From Glandiceps talaboti (Eukaryota > Hemichordata > Enteropneusta > Spengelidae): a stretch of 62,500 nt of DNA. Below are positions 1-12,885 of the stretch, in pieces. The DNA is taken from the NCBI RefSeq assembly GCF_964340395.1, contig NC_135549.1, positions 13,747,342 to 13,809,841 on the forward strand. Reading direction: 5' to 3'. The position numbers and the translations under genes are program-made. The notes below the pieces were generated by a model. That model made no database searches and was not told the DNA's origin. It saw nothing but the letters and a program-made list of their open reading frames with translations. Within the stretch, counting starts at the first letter, position 1. Each line of letters begins with the position of its first letter.

Positions 1-489
1 CTGACTGGATGGCTTGCTAGTTGGCAAAATGACTGACATACAGCCTGGCCGGATTGGCCGACTAATTGATTGACCGACTAACTGGCTTGCTGAGTCACTA
101 ACTGAGATACTGACTGGTCGATTGGCTAGCTAGTTAGTTGACCACTGGCGGGATGATTTGCATGCTGGCCAGCTAACTAGCTGACTAGCTGACTGACTGA
201 CTGGCCATGTGACTGACTGACTGACTGACTGACTGGGTTTTTTGCTTGGTTGCTTGGTTGATTGGCTGGCTTACTGGCTTTTTGGCAGACTGACTGACTG
301 ACTGACTGACTGACTGACTGGTTGGTTGGTTGGTTGAGTGGTTGGCATGCTAGCTGGCTGATTGACTGGTTGATCCATGCTGACTGGAGGCTGACATACA
401 TACCGTAACTGGTTGGTTTGCTTACGTACATACAGATAGAAGGGCGAATGAAGACGGACCGCCCGCTTACCGACGAATTGATAATCGTT

Positions 490-534
<45 letters not shown>
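1..534. repeat. Imperfect tetranucleotide repeats (CTGA/TTGG/GATT)
   Basis: Degenerate CTGA and TTGG units with cleaner (CTGA)n at 181-234 and 288-320, then (GATT)n at 490-534. This is the intron upstream of the first visible gene A exon; no coding sequence is seen in it. Confidence 0.9.
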
Positions 535-607
535 CTTAGATATTAAACAAGCTTTTGTGTTTTAAAGAACTTACTAAGAACACATTTCTGTATATTTCTT
601 TCTGCAG

Positions 608-2138
608 ACATGATTGCTTTGCCTGTGTTCCGGTTCGGAGCTATGGAAAATTGGGGCTTAATAACCTATGCAGAGCGAGCCATGCTATTTGACGATGAAG
701 TGCACCCGCCATCTGATAGTTTAATCTCATCCATTATTATATGCCATGAATTGGCTCACATGGTAAAAGCAAGCAACTAAACAACTTGAATTCCTTTACG
801 GAATGCTATCATTAAACCACAAAGCCGGGAGAACGATGGCATCTCGTAACGAATTTACAACCATTCACAAAATAACTGTTACAACTCGGTATATGAAATA
901 TTTACAAATTTCTTTAAATAGTTTGAAGATTGCACTGGTTACCTGCAGTGTTTAAGGGTATAATTGCAAGTTTTGTGTCTCCGTCCGTTCAAAATCTTGT
1001 CTGATTTTAGTGAACAAACTGCCGGTCTAGACAGTAAACGTTAAACTTCCAAAGTTGCTGATACAGTTCTGATTTTGAGAATTTGGGGTAAACAAATGAT
1101 TTGTGGGTTTGCTATAAATGAAAGAAATTCACCATGACATATTTTATATTTGCTATAAATGAGGAAAATGTCACTTTTCTTTCCTCATTTATAATAAATG
1201 ATTTGGTTCAACAGTTCACCGACATGTAACAGTTCAGTGACCAAAATTTTAGATTTAGAAAATCACCTGGGCGAATTTGAAATAAGATAATTTAAACATT
1301 CATTCAGAAACATAAGAAATTCATACATTCTAACAATGATATTTGTTGGACATTTCCCTTCCCTTTCTTTTCTTATCTCTTTTCCTTTTTCTTTACCAGA
1401 GATTTGAGATCTCTACATAACAAGGATTTTATCAGTCTGGCCTTTTATCAGTCTCCAGCTGTCCACATGTGATTTTCCACAAAATACATGCATAAAATAC
1501 AAATGCAATACGCTACAATGAATTCGTTACTGTGTGTAAGGAACCGCGACCACTTTTAACATCCATGTATACCAACAAGAATGTTCCAATTGAATGATCA
1601 AAATTAATTTGATATATACGGTCGTCCCGGCCCTTCCTCTTAAAGTGCTGATTAAAGACTTTAGTATAAACACCTGAGTGATGTATGGGCCATTCAAGGG
1701 AACCTCGTTGAACCTCACACCTTTCTCCTCGTTTATTTCCTCTCTGCATTCTTCTCCGTCTTTGTGTTTCCTGTGTCTGGTAATGAAAGCCACCGTCTAG
1801 TTGAGACCACACCGCGACCCCATACCTCGTCATACATACATGTTCAAAAACCTTCTCTTTTCAGTGGTTCGGCAATCTGGTCACGCTTGGTTGGTGGGGT
1901 GATTCGTGGCTGAATGAAGGCTTTGCGACCTACTTTGAATACGAACCATTAACGAGCGTTTTTCCTGAATGGGATATAGTGAGTAATAACAGTCTCATTG
2001 TTAATCAGCGAATGTGCCAACAATTGGCTAAGTAAACGTTCATTAGGGATAAGAGCCAATTTTGTTACAAATTTTGTGAACATTTTTTCAGTGTTTGGTA
2101 AATTTGCTCCAAATGAAGTTCAACAAGAAATGATCATC

Positions 2139-2229
<91 letters not shown>

Positions 2230-2231
2230 AG

Positions 2232-2295
<64 letters not shown>

Positions 2296-2303
2296 ATTCA
2301 TAG

Positions 2304-2372
<69 letters not shown>

Positions 2373-2383
2373 CCACCACCACC

Positions 2384-2417
<34 letters not shown>

Positions 2418-3848
2418 TCGCTTTCAACTTCAACAGAAATATCAGTATAATCTTACATTTTCATCACTTTTCAGCACAAGAACTTCCGACATGGAGTAAT
2501 GGTTTTGAAAGCTTTCGAAAACGATGCATCTAGCAGCTCCCATCCTACTGTACAGCCAAAAGTCGGTTGGAAAAGAGAATTAATGCAACAATTTGACTCG
2601 AGGGTGTATCAAAGGGTATCAGTATTATATTTCAATACATCTAAGCTTCCTTCACTGATGAAAAATGTAGATGTCGTAATAATTTTGTGATAACGAATAC
2701 GTATTTAAAAGTTATTTCTACCACGGAACAAGAACAGTTCTTTTCAATTCCCAGAATGGTAGGGTAATGACTTCAAGTCTGTATTCTTGTCAACGCACAC
2801 ATCATGAATTCGTGTAAACATATTCATCTTGTGTTACTTGTCGCTTTAGCTCGCTCGGTCTTTTTTTTAAATCACACACAATTATATATTGCAAATAGTA
2901 AACCTGAAACAGGACGTCTTCTGTCTCGACAAAAAATATCATTTCACCGTCTTGTTAAACTTAACTAACATTGCTACATTGTATCGACTGGTTAACAAAA
3001 ACCCTTAATAACATTGCTATATTGTATCGACCGACTGACAAACACCTTTACTAACATTGCTACATTGTATCGACTGGTTAACAAATACCCTTAATAACAT
3101 TGCTATATTGTATCGACTGGCTGGTACAAAACCTTTAATAGGGCACTGTTTTTTTGTAGTAACGGAATATTGTATGTTGTTATACCCTGCATGTGTCAGT
3201 CAGTGACGATCTGTTAAGCTAGTTGTACATGAAACTAAGAAAATGTAGCAATGTTGACAATGTAGCTATATTGTAAAGATTCTTGTATGGCCAGACGAGG
3301 TCTAGTTTCAGGCTTGCTGGTTTCACTTGTATTTTAAGTAACGACAGGTATGTGTCGTCTTTCTATCATCATCATACTACAAGCATGTACATTTGTACTT
3401 GTTTGTATATCGAATATAATGAACCAATGTCTATTTGCTTATACTATCAAAAATGGAAACCGTAATTCATTATGCATTGTGAGGGTATAACTGTGTCTAC
3501 TTATGCATACAACTTTTTCGATGAACTGTTCAACTGATGCAATTCAGTAAAGTACTGTATCTCTGATGGACTTACTCACAAACCTGTAAGAAAATGCATA
3601 TCAAATCAGCGAATTTTGTGGACCAATCACCGTGTTGCAATAGTTCAGTGAGAAAGGTTGTAAGTATATCTGAAGAGGTAAGATCACTAAGATCATATGT
3701 AACTTGTTCTACACAGGGTGGCAGCATTATATTGATGATGACGACTTTTCTCGAAAATCATGGATTCCAGGACGGATTGAGGAATTATCTGCAGAAGCAC
3801 AGTTATAGTAATACATACACGGACGATTTATGGGGCGCCTTGACTGAA
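608..3848 (+). CDS. Gene A catalytic-domain exons (608-762, 1865-1978, 2475-2615, 3717-3848)
   Basis: These four exons encode the thermolysin-like catalytic core. The first carries GAMENWG and ends HELAHM; the second begins WFGN and holds WLNEGF, giving exact HEXXH-X18-E spacing. The third ends VYQR and the fourth begins GGSI, reproducing the family Tyr-x-Lys-Gly segment with Lys replaced by Arg. Two departures from the usual family sequence are visible: Met instead of Gln directly after HEXXH, and Arg instead of Lys after the catalytic Tyr. Exon lengths 155, 141 and 132 equal the matching gene C exons. The first exon starts with two bases completing a codon begun in an exon outside the window. 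Confidence 0.93.
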
Positions 3849-6800
3849 GTTAGTGTCATACCATTATCTTTTACTTCACTTTTTTTTTTTATCTTTGTTT
3901 ACAATTCAACTCCATAAATGTGTGTGTGAGTGACATGCTTTTTGCAGAGTCCTCGACATACATGAGTCCTGTATTTCTCACAAGGTTGTCAGATGTAAAT
4001 ATTAAAAAAAGAGCACTTTCTGGTGTTATATTGTTGTGTTGTGTATATTTGTGCATTTATGTAAACGCATATTTCTGAATACTCATGTCACCCTGACGTC
4101 GATGTTCAGAATGGCTGTACCTTTAACTTCAGAATACATTTTTGTTCGCATCTTATCTATGTAGAGTGCTCTTGATGCTGGTCTTGATATTGATATAAAA
4201 GAGGTTATGGACCCGTGGGTATTACAGTTTGGTTTTCCAGTACTAAATGTAACACGTACTAGCCAATCTAAGGCAACAGTTCATCAACGCCATTTCCTTT
4301 TGGACCCCTTTGATGATATTCCAGAATCCGATATGGGGTGAGTACAACTTAATTTTCTTGTCTTGTCAATCTGTGGTCACAGTAGTAATAGGTCCAAACG
4401 TTAACACACCGCACCATTGCATTGTTTTCCAGGCTAGATGGTATGGCGAATCACATTCTAAATTGTAAGTTTAAAGGGATACCTTCTCAAGTCGCTAAAC
4501 TGAATACACTGTGGGTTGCATTTTTTCTTCCTATATAATAATGTTGTAATAGATAACATGACAACCGTGAGTGATTTGGTCAACGAGAAAGACCACCTAA
4601 CTTGAGGGAAACTAGTGATTTACTATGTTGAGGGTATAAAATGTGGTATATATACGTCAGAAAATAAAAATCTCTTAAAATACAAATCTAAAGTGACAGC
4701 ACGCTGTATTAAACTGGGGCACATTTTCAAAAGTCAGTGAACAGAATGTACATTTACACACCGTAAACTTGAGCAAATCTGCGTCGACACTACGTAAAAG
4801 GGGAGGTTAAGTATACAAAATGATGCTTTATATTATATCCGGTTACTGAAAAATGATGAACCATAGTCACTGTGGTCAACTGTTAGATCGCTCACCAGTT
4901 ATTCAAATATGACATTATAAGAATAACATTCTGGCAATGTTTGGTCACCTAAATCTTAGAGAAAATATACAATCCCCGAACCCCATAAAGTTACTAACTG
5001 TGTCCCTTTAGCCAATTTTTTTTATTGAGAGAAAAATAGAGCGGTATCGGCGCTAGCCTTCATCTCGCCTCCTTAGAAGCCAAGGGAGCCATTTCTAAAA
5101 ATAACTTATTTTCCCTCAAGATCAATCATGACCTGGTCAACATGTGTTCTAGCTGATTCATTTGACGACTTGTCTCCTGACAATTTGTTTATCTTTAAAT
5201 TTGCCCTATAGATATACATGGTACGTTCCTTTAACATATGTGCATTCAGCAGATATGTCTTACTCTGAGCCATCGCGTGCATGGATTGATAAATCGTCTG
5301 ACGGTAGGTATATTCATTTTGTAGGAGTAGACGAGATAGTAAATGACGTCACAACATACAACTGTACGTAATGAAACGTAAGACAAGACAAGACAAGACA
5401 ATACAACACAAGACAACACAACACAACACAAGACAAGACAACACAACACAACACAACACAACACAACACAACACAACACAACACAACGCAATACTATATA
5501 TAACACTTTTTACCATAACTGACTAGGGAGGGTTACATTTTATGCAACAGACTGGGGGTGATTCGCCCCCCCCCCTTATAACTACTGAAGGCTCCCTAAC
5601 ACAACGCAACGCAACGCAGCACAACACAACACAACACAACACAACACAACACAACACAACACAACACAACACAACACAACACAACACAACGCAACACCAC
5701 ATCGTACATCTTTATAATCATATTTGTATGTACAAAATGTAATTCCGAAGATAAGAACAAGAAAACCGTGCAACATAGGAATCGATAAATAGAATAAATA
5801 AATAATGGAGTGAGAGAAGTAACACGATGTTGCAGTTAGATAGTGTCTCATGAAACCATAGCATATTCCATTTAAACTATTAATATGTACAAACTCTGTT
5901 TGCTTCTCGGCAGGTAAAGCTAACAAACACGATTTGCTACCCCAAATGTTTAGATTTCCTGATGTTATCTACCTTATTTCTGTTTTACCTTCTGGCTAGA
6001 AACTGTTATAGACCTATCTGGTGCTACATCCGACGACTGGATCCTTGCCAACATCAACGGACACGGATACTACATCGTCAATTATGATCTTGAAAATTGG
6101 AACAAAATAATTTTGCAGCTTAATTCAAACCATAAAGTAGTTCCTGCCAATAATAGAGCTGCTTTAATCTTTGATGCCTTTAATCTCGCGAGATCCGGTG
6201 ATGTTGATGCGGTACTGGCGTTCCGAGTCGTTGATTATCTTTCAACAGAAGAAGGCTGGGCCCCATGGCAAGCCTTCACCAGAAATCTAGAATTTGCGTC
6301 TGACATGCTCAGGAAAACGCCCTCATACGGCAACTTTGAGGTACGTTCATACTGCCTGTGTGTGATTAGACACCAGGAGACTACATTTTACGTATTCATT
6401 TACATAACTGTATCTCATTACTTTTGAACTAATAAATCAAAGATTACAGCTACGAATAGTAATGAGTCTAGATAACAGAAAGTCAAAATGTCACATCTTT
6501 GGCGCCAGCCATCCATTTGTTCACCTGTTGTGCATTACGTGTATCACCCACCATCATGCAAACTCGTTTCAAATTAAAGCAGAATGATGTCCATGTTGTA
6601 TTCGGTCTTCCAATCACAAAATGTAATTGTACGCTAACAAAAAATATATTGGAGAACACACATCTTAAATCTTAACTGAATTATTTGCTCTCTTTTTTCT
6701 AAATATAAAAAAACCCAGAAATATATTCGAGATTTAATAAGGCCAAGCTACGAACGACATGGCTGGGATTTCACCAATGACGACGACCACTTGGCTGACT

Positions 6801-6896
6801 AGTACGTGAGCATTATTTTGAATTATTACCTCTACCAACGGGGGAACTGGTCGGAGTGTAATGTCAACCCTGTTTGTTTGTTTGTTTGTTTGTTTA

Positions 6897-6961
<65 letters not shown>

Positions 6962-9438
6962 TTGTTTGTTTATTTGTTTGTTTGTTTGTTGAGAAAATAG
7001 AAGAACTTTGATTGCTATTGAAAAATTCAGCTGATTTCGTTACCTCATAAATTTAGGGATGAATTTAAATTTAAACTTATTTGTAGAACTGAATTCATTA
7101 AATACATTTTGGCAACCAACCAAATAACTTAAGTGAAATTTGAAAGTGAACTCGTTTATCAAAATGAGTCAAATAAACATATAAATTGGGTTTATAGTGA
7201 GTGACGAATCCAGTGATATCCAGAAATGTATGGTCGCCATGGCAACTAAACTGTTACCTCTGTCGGAGGTTACATTTTCAAGAAGACTGCTCGGTGTTGG
7301 CGGGAGTGTGCGCTCAGAAAAGTGTCCTCTTGTTTTCTACTGCATGTGACTCATTGGGGTCTAAAACCGGCAAATTTTGACTGGAATACCAAATGGTAAT
7401 CTGAGTTATATTACCTGCCAGTGTTTTTACGTCCGCTATTTTCACTGAATGTATCTGTTCTGTCCCGTCTCCTTTGAGTCAATGCACTCGACTCAGTAAT
7501 ACTATCGTTAATAGTTCCCCTAGTAATCCATAAATTGATCAATTTGCTATTATCGTGTTTACATGTGTTGTCCTTGTACATTTAAAATGTAATTGATATA
7601 ATAATGCAGTTGCTCATCGTCAGTTCAATGGAAATGTAGCAATGTTGGTTAAGATATACGTGTGTATGTCGCGCAAGACGATTAAAGATTGAAGCAACGT
7701 TGATAAGGTTTTTGTTGCGCCAATGATGACAAGATTATTGTCACCGTTTTCTTTCAGTTTTCATGACTTCCGTTGTATCATTATATTACCAATCTTCATA
7801 TTTACAGCCATTTACAGTTAGAGGCAATAAAGTTGTCCTGTGCACACAACAATGGTGAATGTGTGAAGAAAGCTAAAGAAATCTATTCCGAGTGGACGAA
7901 GAATGTTGAGGACGTAAGGTACGATAGATACATGTAGATCACTAAAGTCTTAAATCTATAACTTTAAATATAAAAAAAAAACACATTTTGATAAAAAAAG
8001 GCCCTTGTTAGCGTTGTCTGCCAAAGTCACACGTGCATGCGCAAGTATCATCATTACATATTCAACTCAGTCTGTGGACTGAGAACAGGGCACCCAAGGG
8101 ATGTGACCCAACATTGAAGCCTAGAAACCCGAAGCGGTTCCATAATACTGATTAAAGTGCTGTATATTTATAATCACCCCTGTCAGAGACCTCTAATCAT
8201 GGTACAATCCTGCACTAGTAATGTACTTCCTCAATTCCGGTCCCCGAGAAGAATACAACCCGTACTGCCAATAAACTCAAGGGGGATTAACCCTACACAT
8301 ACACCCCCCCCCCCCCTATACTAACAGATCCAAGTTACATAACAGTTGGGGTACGGTCCGCATTTACCTATCTGACATTTAATACAACACACAAGATGAA
8401 GCAGTTTTGATTGTCCAATAATAATATCATGATATTTTTTTGCTAGAATGAGGTCTGACTTTAGGAAGACTGTGGCGTGTACAGTCATCAGACACGGAGA
8501 CCTGACAGAGTGGCAATCTGCATTCAATATTTTAGTCACTACAACAGACTCAGAGACGAAAAATCACCTGCGATCCGCTCTTGGGTGCACTGGTGAACTA
8601 TGGCTGCTGCGAAAATATTTGATGCGCATGTTTGAGCTGTATAAGAACGAGTCAGAAACGGACAATTTAATCCCAAATTTCATGCGACCCTGGGACTTTG
8701 CAGTTGATCGATATGACGTCTTTAAAGTTATTCATGACGTAGGCAAACAGTCAGCACTAGGTTCCCTGGAAAGCTGGCGATTTGCTACAGAATACTTCGA
8801 CGATCTACGTAATAAGTAAGTTTTCTTAATGTCGACATACATAGCAATTTTGAATTTTTAAACGGTTTATTCAGAAAACCTCCTTTTTGGTATCTATTTG
8901 TGGTTTAGGCGTTTGCTGTTCAATTGACTTAATAAATCCAGGGTTCATACTCTCAAATCCTCGAACGTCATTGAAGGCCCTAGAAATTCAAATCAGAAAA
9001 GTCGTACGGTAGAGAGACCTGGGAAATTTAAATTCACTTCTGAAAACCCCAAGGAAATGAATAGTGAAATAATTGCTATGTTGAAAATCACATCTCCTTG
9101 TCGAGTAAACTTTTCGTCGTAATATGTCAAAAGATGCATTGTTGAAATAAATATAATCCTCAACAAATGACGTTGGGTGTGATCAACTCTGGAAAGTTTG
9201 TTGAACCCTCTCAAACTTGATTCAACTGACTTTTAAGCGTACTAAATGATTTGTAAGTTGATTTTTTGGCGTTAACTTTATCGATCTTTTATTGATATTC
9301 CTTTAGTGATCGATCGGTTGGATGGACAATTGGTTAGTTGGTTGGTTGGTTAGTTGGTTAGTTGGTTGATTGGTTGGTTAGTTGATTGATTAATTGATTG
9401 ACTGACTGACTGACTGACTGACTGACTGACTGACTGAC

Positions 9439-9505
<67 letters not shown>

Positions 9506-10535
9506 GCTTATTGATTAATTCATAGAGTTTGAATGTCTGGTGAATAATTGCATTGCTTCATAATTAGAATCTAATACGTTATCTTAGTTCAATAAAGGTT
9601 TAACTTTTGAAGTCTTCTTTTTATTCAAAGGAGTGAATCACAAGCTTTTCAAGTAATGTGGGAATTTGCCGATAACATGAACACAAAGGTTGAGCTAACT
9701 AAGGTAAGTGGCGAACCAATATCTTTATTACGTACACCAAATGCTTGATCAAATGTCTGCTGAAAAAACGTATTATGCTCGTTTAGATTATCGTAAGCTA
9801 AGGGTAGTCTGCTCTTTGGCCTTCCAGCGTTAAATTCAAATCATTCTGAACTCTGCTGCTGGCTTAATCATCACATGAAGGAAAAAACCTGATCACGTGC
9901 CTTCTACATGTTCTATACTTCTTACTAGTAAAGATCTATTTCCTCAGTGCAAATTCTTTGTATTGTTGTTATGGTTATTCATGGCTGTTTTGCGCCAAGT
10001 TGGATGTTCCTTGAAGCGCTAATGTCGCTGCCTAGTATTGGCTGCACATTTCAATCTCGTACGAAGGATGTGGTCAATATCCGTCTCTGGGTACGAGCAT
10101 AATAAGTACTATGACAACAGGGCGTTTTCTATTACCCGTGTCCAATATTTGTGAAACGATTGATTATTTGTGGCATTGTGATTACCCTCTGGTATTCAGA
10201 CCGAGGTTGATAGAGTCTTTAGTAGAACAAACCTTTTTAACAAGTTACCTGAATTGATGTGATAGGTTTTTATCTTTGTGAGTTTCCGTTGAGTTCCGAA
10301 TATTCTCACTCCTAAGTCTACTGTTGTTCAGAGAAAACGAAAGACATACTAGTAACACATCTTTTTTTTTCTAACACAGCTTGAAGACTTTGCTCGTAAA
10401 TACAACGATATGCCAGAAGATCAAGTGAAGGAGTTCTACAAAGCTCAACGGAAAGTTAAAGCTAATATCAGATGGATGGACAGGAATTATAATCAACTAG
10501 AAAAGTGGCTGGAATATCGTGTTAGCAAACGATAA
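608..10535 (+). CDS. Gene A: M1 aminopeptidase N-like, 5'-truncated by window edge
   Basis: Zinc metallopeptidase of the M1 family, expected to remove N-terminal residues from peptides. The window holds 12 spliced exons (about 646 codons) from the exopeptidase motif to the stop; the N-terminal exons lie upstream of base 1. Exons: 608-762, 1865-1978, 2475-2615, 3717-3848, 4165-4337, 5212-5303, 6000-6340, 6719-6801, 7808-7918, 8447-8815, 9631-9703, 10380-10535. All introns are GT-AG and the frame stays open throughout. GAMEN is at 637-651, HELAH at 745-759, the third zinc ligand Glu at 1916-1918 and the catalytic Tyr at 2607-2609, so the enzyme looks active. Gene A lacks two introns present in genes B and C, fusing their exons into 6000-6340 and 8447-8815. 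It is the first of three same-strand paralogues. An ERAP- or APA-like assignment is possible, but the sequence reads closest to aminopeptidase N. Confidence 0.92.
763..1864 (+). other. Gene A intron after the HELAH exon
   Basis: 1.1 kb of AT-rich intron without a strong repeat. An antisense open frame at 1513-1833 shows no recognised family. Confidence 0.7.
2141..2420. repeat. (ATC)n microsatellite with (ACC)n segment
   Basis: About 280 bp of trinucleotide repeat in a gene A intron, with an ACC stretch near 2371-2398. It generates spurious poly-Ser and poly-Met frames. Confidence 0.95.
2967..3138. repeat. 43-bp minisatellite, four units
   Basis: Units starting AACATTGCTA at 2967, 3010, 3053 and 3096. 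Units 1 and 3 read TACATTG and units 2 and 4 read TATATTG, so the array evolved as an 86-bp dimer. Confidence 0.85.
4165..10535 (+). CDS. Gene A C-terminal ERAP1-C-like domain exons
   Basis: Eight exons encode the small beta domain and the alpha-helical C-terminal domain. Recognisable blocks are [13 protein letters not shown] (4165 exon), [12 protein letters not shown] (6000 exon), GWDFTN (6719 exon), [12 protein letters not shown] (7808 exon) and [13 protein letters not shown] before the stop at 10533-10535. The 341-bp exon at 6000-6340 joins, without a break at 6136/6137, two segments split by an intron in B and C. The 369-bp exon at 8447-8815 likewise spans the B/C intron site near 8614. 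Both fusions keep the frame exactly. Confidence 0.9.
4338..5211 (+). other. Gene A intron 4338-5211
   Basis: AT-rich intron with nothing recognisable. Confidence 0.7.
5380..5695. repeat. Two (ACAAC)n/(ACAAG)n pentanucleotide arrays
   Basis: Arrays at 5380-5490 and 5601-5695 in the same gene A intron, separated by about 110 bp of unique DNA with a C10 run. Confidence 0.95.
6871..6990. repeat. (TTTG)n-(CTGT)n-(TTTG)n compound microsatellite
   Basis: A CTGT core flanked on both sides by TTTG units, in a gene A intron. Confidence 0.95.
7233..7246. promoter_or_regulatory. X-box-consensus site in gene A intron
   Basis: GTCGCCATGGCAAC fits GTNRCC-AT-RGYAAC. It lies in the gene A intron 6802-7807. 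Confidence 0.4.
7919..8446 (+). other. Gene A intron 7919-8446
   Basis: No gene or clear repeat apart from a poly-C run near 8306. Confidence 0.6.
9328..9505. repeat. (TTGG)n/(ACTG)n/(GATT)n compound microsatellite
   Basis: Three successive tetranucleotide phases, the last a clean (GATT)n tract, in a gene A intron. Confidence 0.95.
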
Positions 10536-12322
10536 CCTCACTTATATTTAAATTAATGTTAGTTGTCCAGTCATTGTACATTTCAAAGTATATTTCATTT
10601 CAATATTCGTGCTTGTGAATCAGAATTAATTGTGGTCACTGACTAAATTATTTACCTTATTCGATCGATTTTATAAATGGATGAGTACTTAAACTTAAAT
10701 GTCATCTTGAATATGATAAACGAGGTAACTTAATCGTTTCAGGGGATGATGTCAATTTCATATTCATATTGATCGTATAGCTGAGTACAAAAAAAAACGG
10801 TTGTAAACATGTCCGACCAGGTTTCGCAGTAAAGTAAACCATATGCTTCATCAGGGACTTCAAAACACAATTACAGGTAATAACTGCATCACTGACGACA
10901 AACACTTCGACATAGGCTCACACGATAATCCAAACAGTAACAGCCCGTTTGAAGTTAGCCGTCAGAGGCTCTGTTTCATGTAAACCAATAAGAAACTGCA
11001 TATGCTACACTATTAGATAGCGAAATTTGCAAATTCTTGCTACATTTTGTCTATTATTGATTACAACTAGACGCAGACACGCGGGCCAATGTTTTGAGGT
11101 ATGAGGTATGTATTTGATGTCTGCATAGTGGCCCTTAGGTCATATCATTTCACTTAAACAAAATGTCACAACAAACTGTAGCCATTCAGTCTTGCTACAT
11201 ATAAAGTGTAGCATGTGCAGTTTTTTTTTTATATTGATTTCTGCATGCTTTTATCAAACAGATCCGGTTAATAGTAACTTGAAATGGGTTGTAAATTTAG
11301 ACTAAAGGACACATTACGACAGTTTTCTGTACGTGTTTAATGCAGCAGATGTATACAAATAACACAAATGTATCCTTTGGATCCGGCGTTAGGCCGTCTT
11401 TACATGTTCATAGATTAATAGTACTTGGTATTTGTTTATTTGTACTCTAAGACTTTTAATTTCATATTTAATACATGTCATCGTGACAGATACACCAGTC
11501 ATGTACATGACTGTGTTATGATGTCATAACAAAACAGTCTAAATTGTTCATCACTGCCTACACTGTATAAACGGTTTGCAGTTCAATGTTGCATATTCGT
11601 GACTTTGTATTTCGTTCATTTTATCTTCGTCCACGTGGTCCCACGTCAAGTCAAATCTATCAGTTCGATGACACTGATTTTGAATATTTTAAAGATAGTG
11701 GTTCATGGGGGGAGGGGGTGCAATTTCATTCAACGAATTAGTTGGTCCAACCCAGGTCCTTCTGTAATTACATTTAGTCGTAATAGTTCAGCGAGAAAAA
11801 CTAAAAACTACTATTGGGGTTTCAGTGCGTGTAAGTTATCGCTAAATCGAGATCACGTGGACCAGCTCGGGTGACGTCATTGGAGCCTATTTTATGGAAA
11901 ACGTATTAGCCATGTTACCATTCTTGTATGTGTTCTTCTTTCTTTTTTTTACATTACGAACTATTTAAATGATCACTTTGTTTTAGTATTAATGTAACAT
12001 AGGAAAGAGTAAATGTATTCCCTTTCTAATATTTAGAAACGTTTGTGAGATATTTCAAGTTTACGATTCAAACACCCATGGTAAAGTGAACAAGTTAAAT
12101 TTGCCCTCTTTCTCTCATCACAATCCCACGGCAGTGAAAAATAGTCTGTATGTGCGGTTCCGCAATGTATTTTTACGATTAAGTTTGAACAGAATTCGAA
12201 GATCTTAACTGTGAATGATCTAAAACGTTTTGTTCAAGAAAACCGCAAACGAGGAAACCGAATGCTAGCTACCGTGACGTATACAGTGTATGGAACATGT
12301 ACATGTATGTTATGCTAACAAT
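10536..12322 (+). other. Gene A 3' flank and probable 3' UTR
   Basis: No coding potential or recognisable element was seen in this 1.8-kb AT-rich stretch. A perfect CRE octamer TGACGTCA is at 11872-11879. The nearest canonical AATAAA signals downstream of the stop are at 12427-12432 and 12636-12641. I cannot tell whether either is the real gene A poly(A) signal. Confidence 0.4.
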
Positions 12323-12384
12323 CGTCACGTCACGTCACGTCACGTCACGTCACGTCACGTCACGTCACGTCACGTCACGTCACG
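12323..12384. repeat. (CGTCA)n pentanucleotide array
   Basis: About twelve uninterrupted CGTCA units, ending in CACGGTC. Each repeat contains CACGT and ACGTCA bZIP/bHLH-type half sites. CpG is retained in every unit. Confidence 0.95.
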
Positions 12385-12426
12385 GTCAAAACAATATGTG
12401 CGCTTACCATGACTTGTTGTTTCTGA

Positions 12427-12432
12427 AATAAA
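12427..12432 (+). terminator. Candidate poly(A) signal (AATAAA) downstream of gene A
   Basis: First AATAAA after the gene A stop, about 1.9 kb downstream. A second lies at 12636-12641 within TGACAATAAAG, which could instead be the tail of an old retroelement. Assignment is by position only. Confidence 0.25.
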
Positions 12433-12701
12433 ATTTTTGAAAATTCTATAATTATACACTTTAATGTTGCACTGTTAGATTCCCACAATGTTGATATTGT
12501 ATTATGTCTATGTTATGACAGTGATGATATTATGTATTATGTTATTCTAGACTGTATTTATCAAAACAAACTAAAATCCTTATTAGAATTGTCATACACA
12601 TGTACTAGGTCTAAACAGAGTTTAACCAAAATGACAATAAAGACTTAACCCATCCTAGAAGTACAGGAGTTGTTTTTAAGGGTCATGTCTTGAGTACAAG
12701 A

Positions 12702-12734
12702 TTGATTGATTGGTTGGTTAGTTGGTTGGCTGGC

Positions 12735-12770
<36 letters not shown>

Positions 12771-12827
12771 CGATAATTGATTCAAGGTGCATGGGTCGAT
12801 TGAGTAATCGATTGATCAATCGATCAG

Positions 12828-12884
<57 letters not shown>
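12702..12884. repeat. (GATT)n tetranucleotide arrays
   Basis: Two GATT tracts (about 12736-12770 and 12830-12884) separated by degenerate ATCGATCAATCG-type sequence. Confidence 0.9.

Positions 12885-12885
<1 letters not shown>

Noticed and set aside
1513-1833. Antisense open frame of about 106 codons in a gene A intron
   Set aside because: No recognised domain, no start context, lies in an intron of an expressed-looking gene. A degenerate element is possible but unsupported.
2141-2420. Long poly-Ser and poly-Met open frames
   Set aside because: Products of (ATC)n microsatellites inside introns. The same applies at 21418, 26483, 51349 and 59858.
5344-5351. CRE octamer TGACGTCA in a gene A intron
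   Set aside because: Single 8-bp matches (also 11872, 44812) are too short to call as functional sites.
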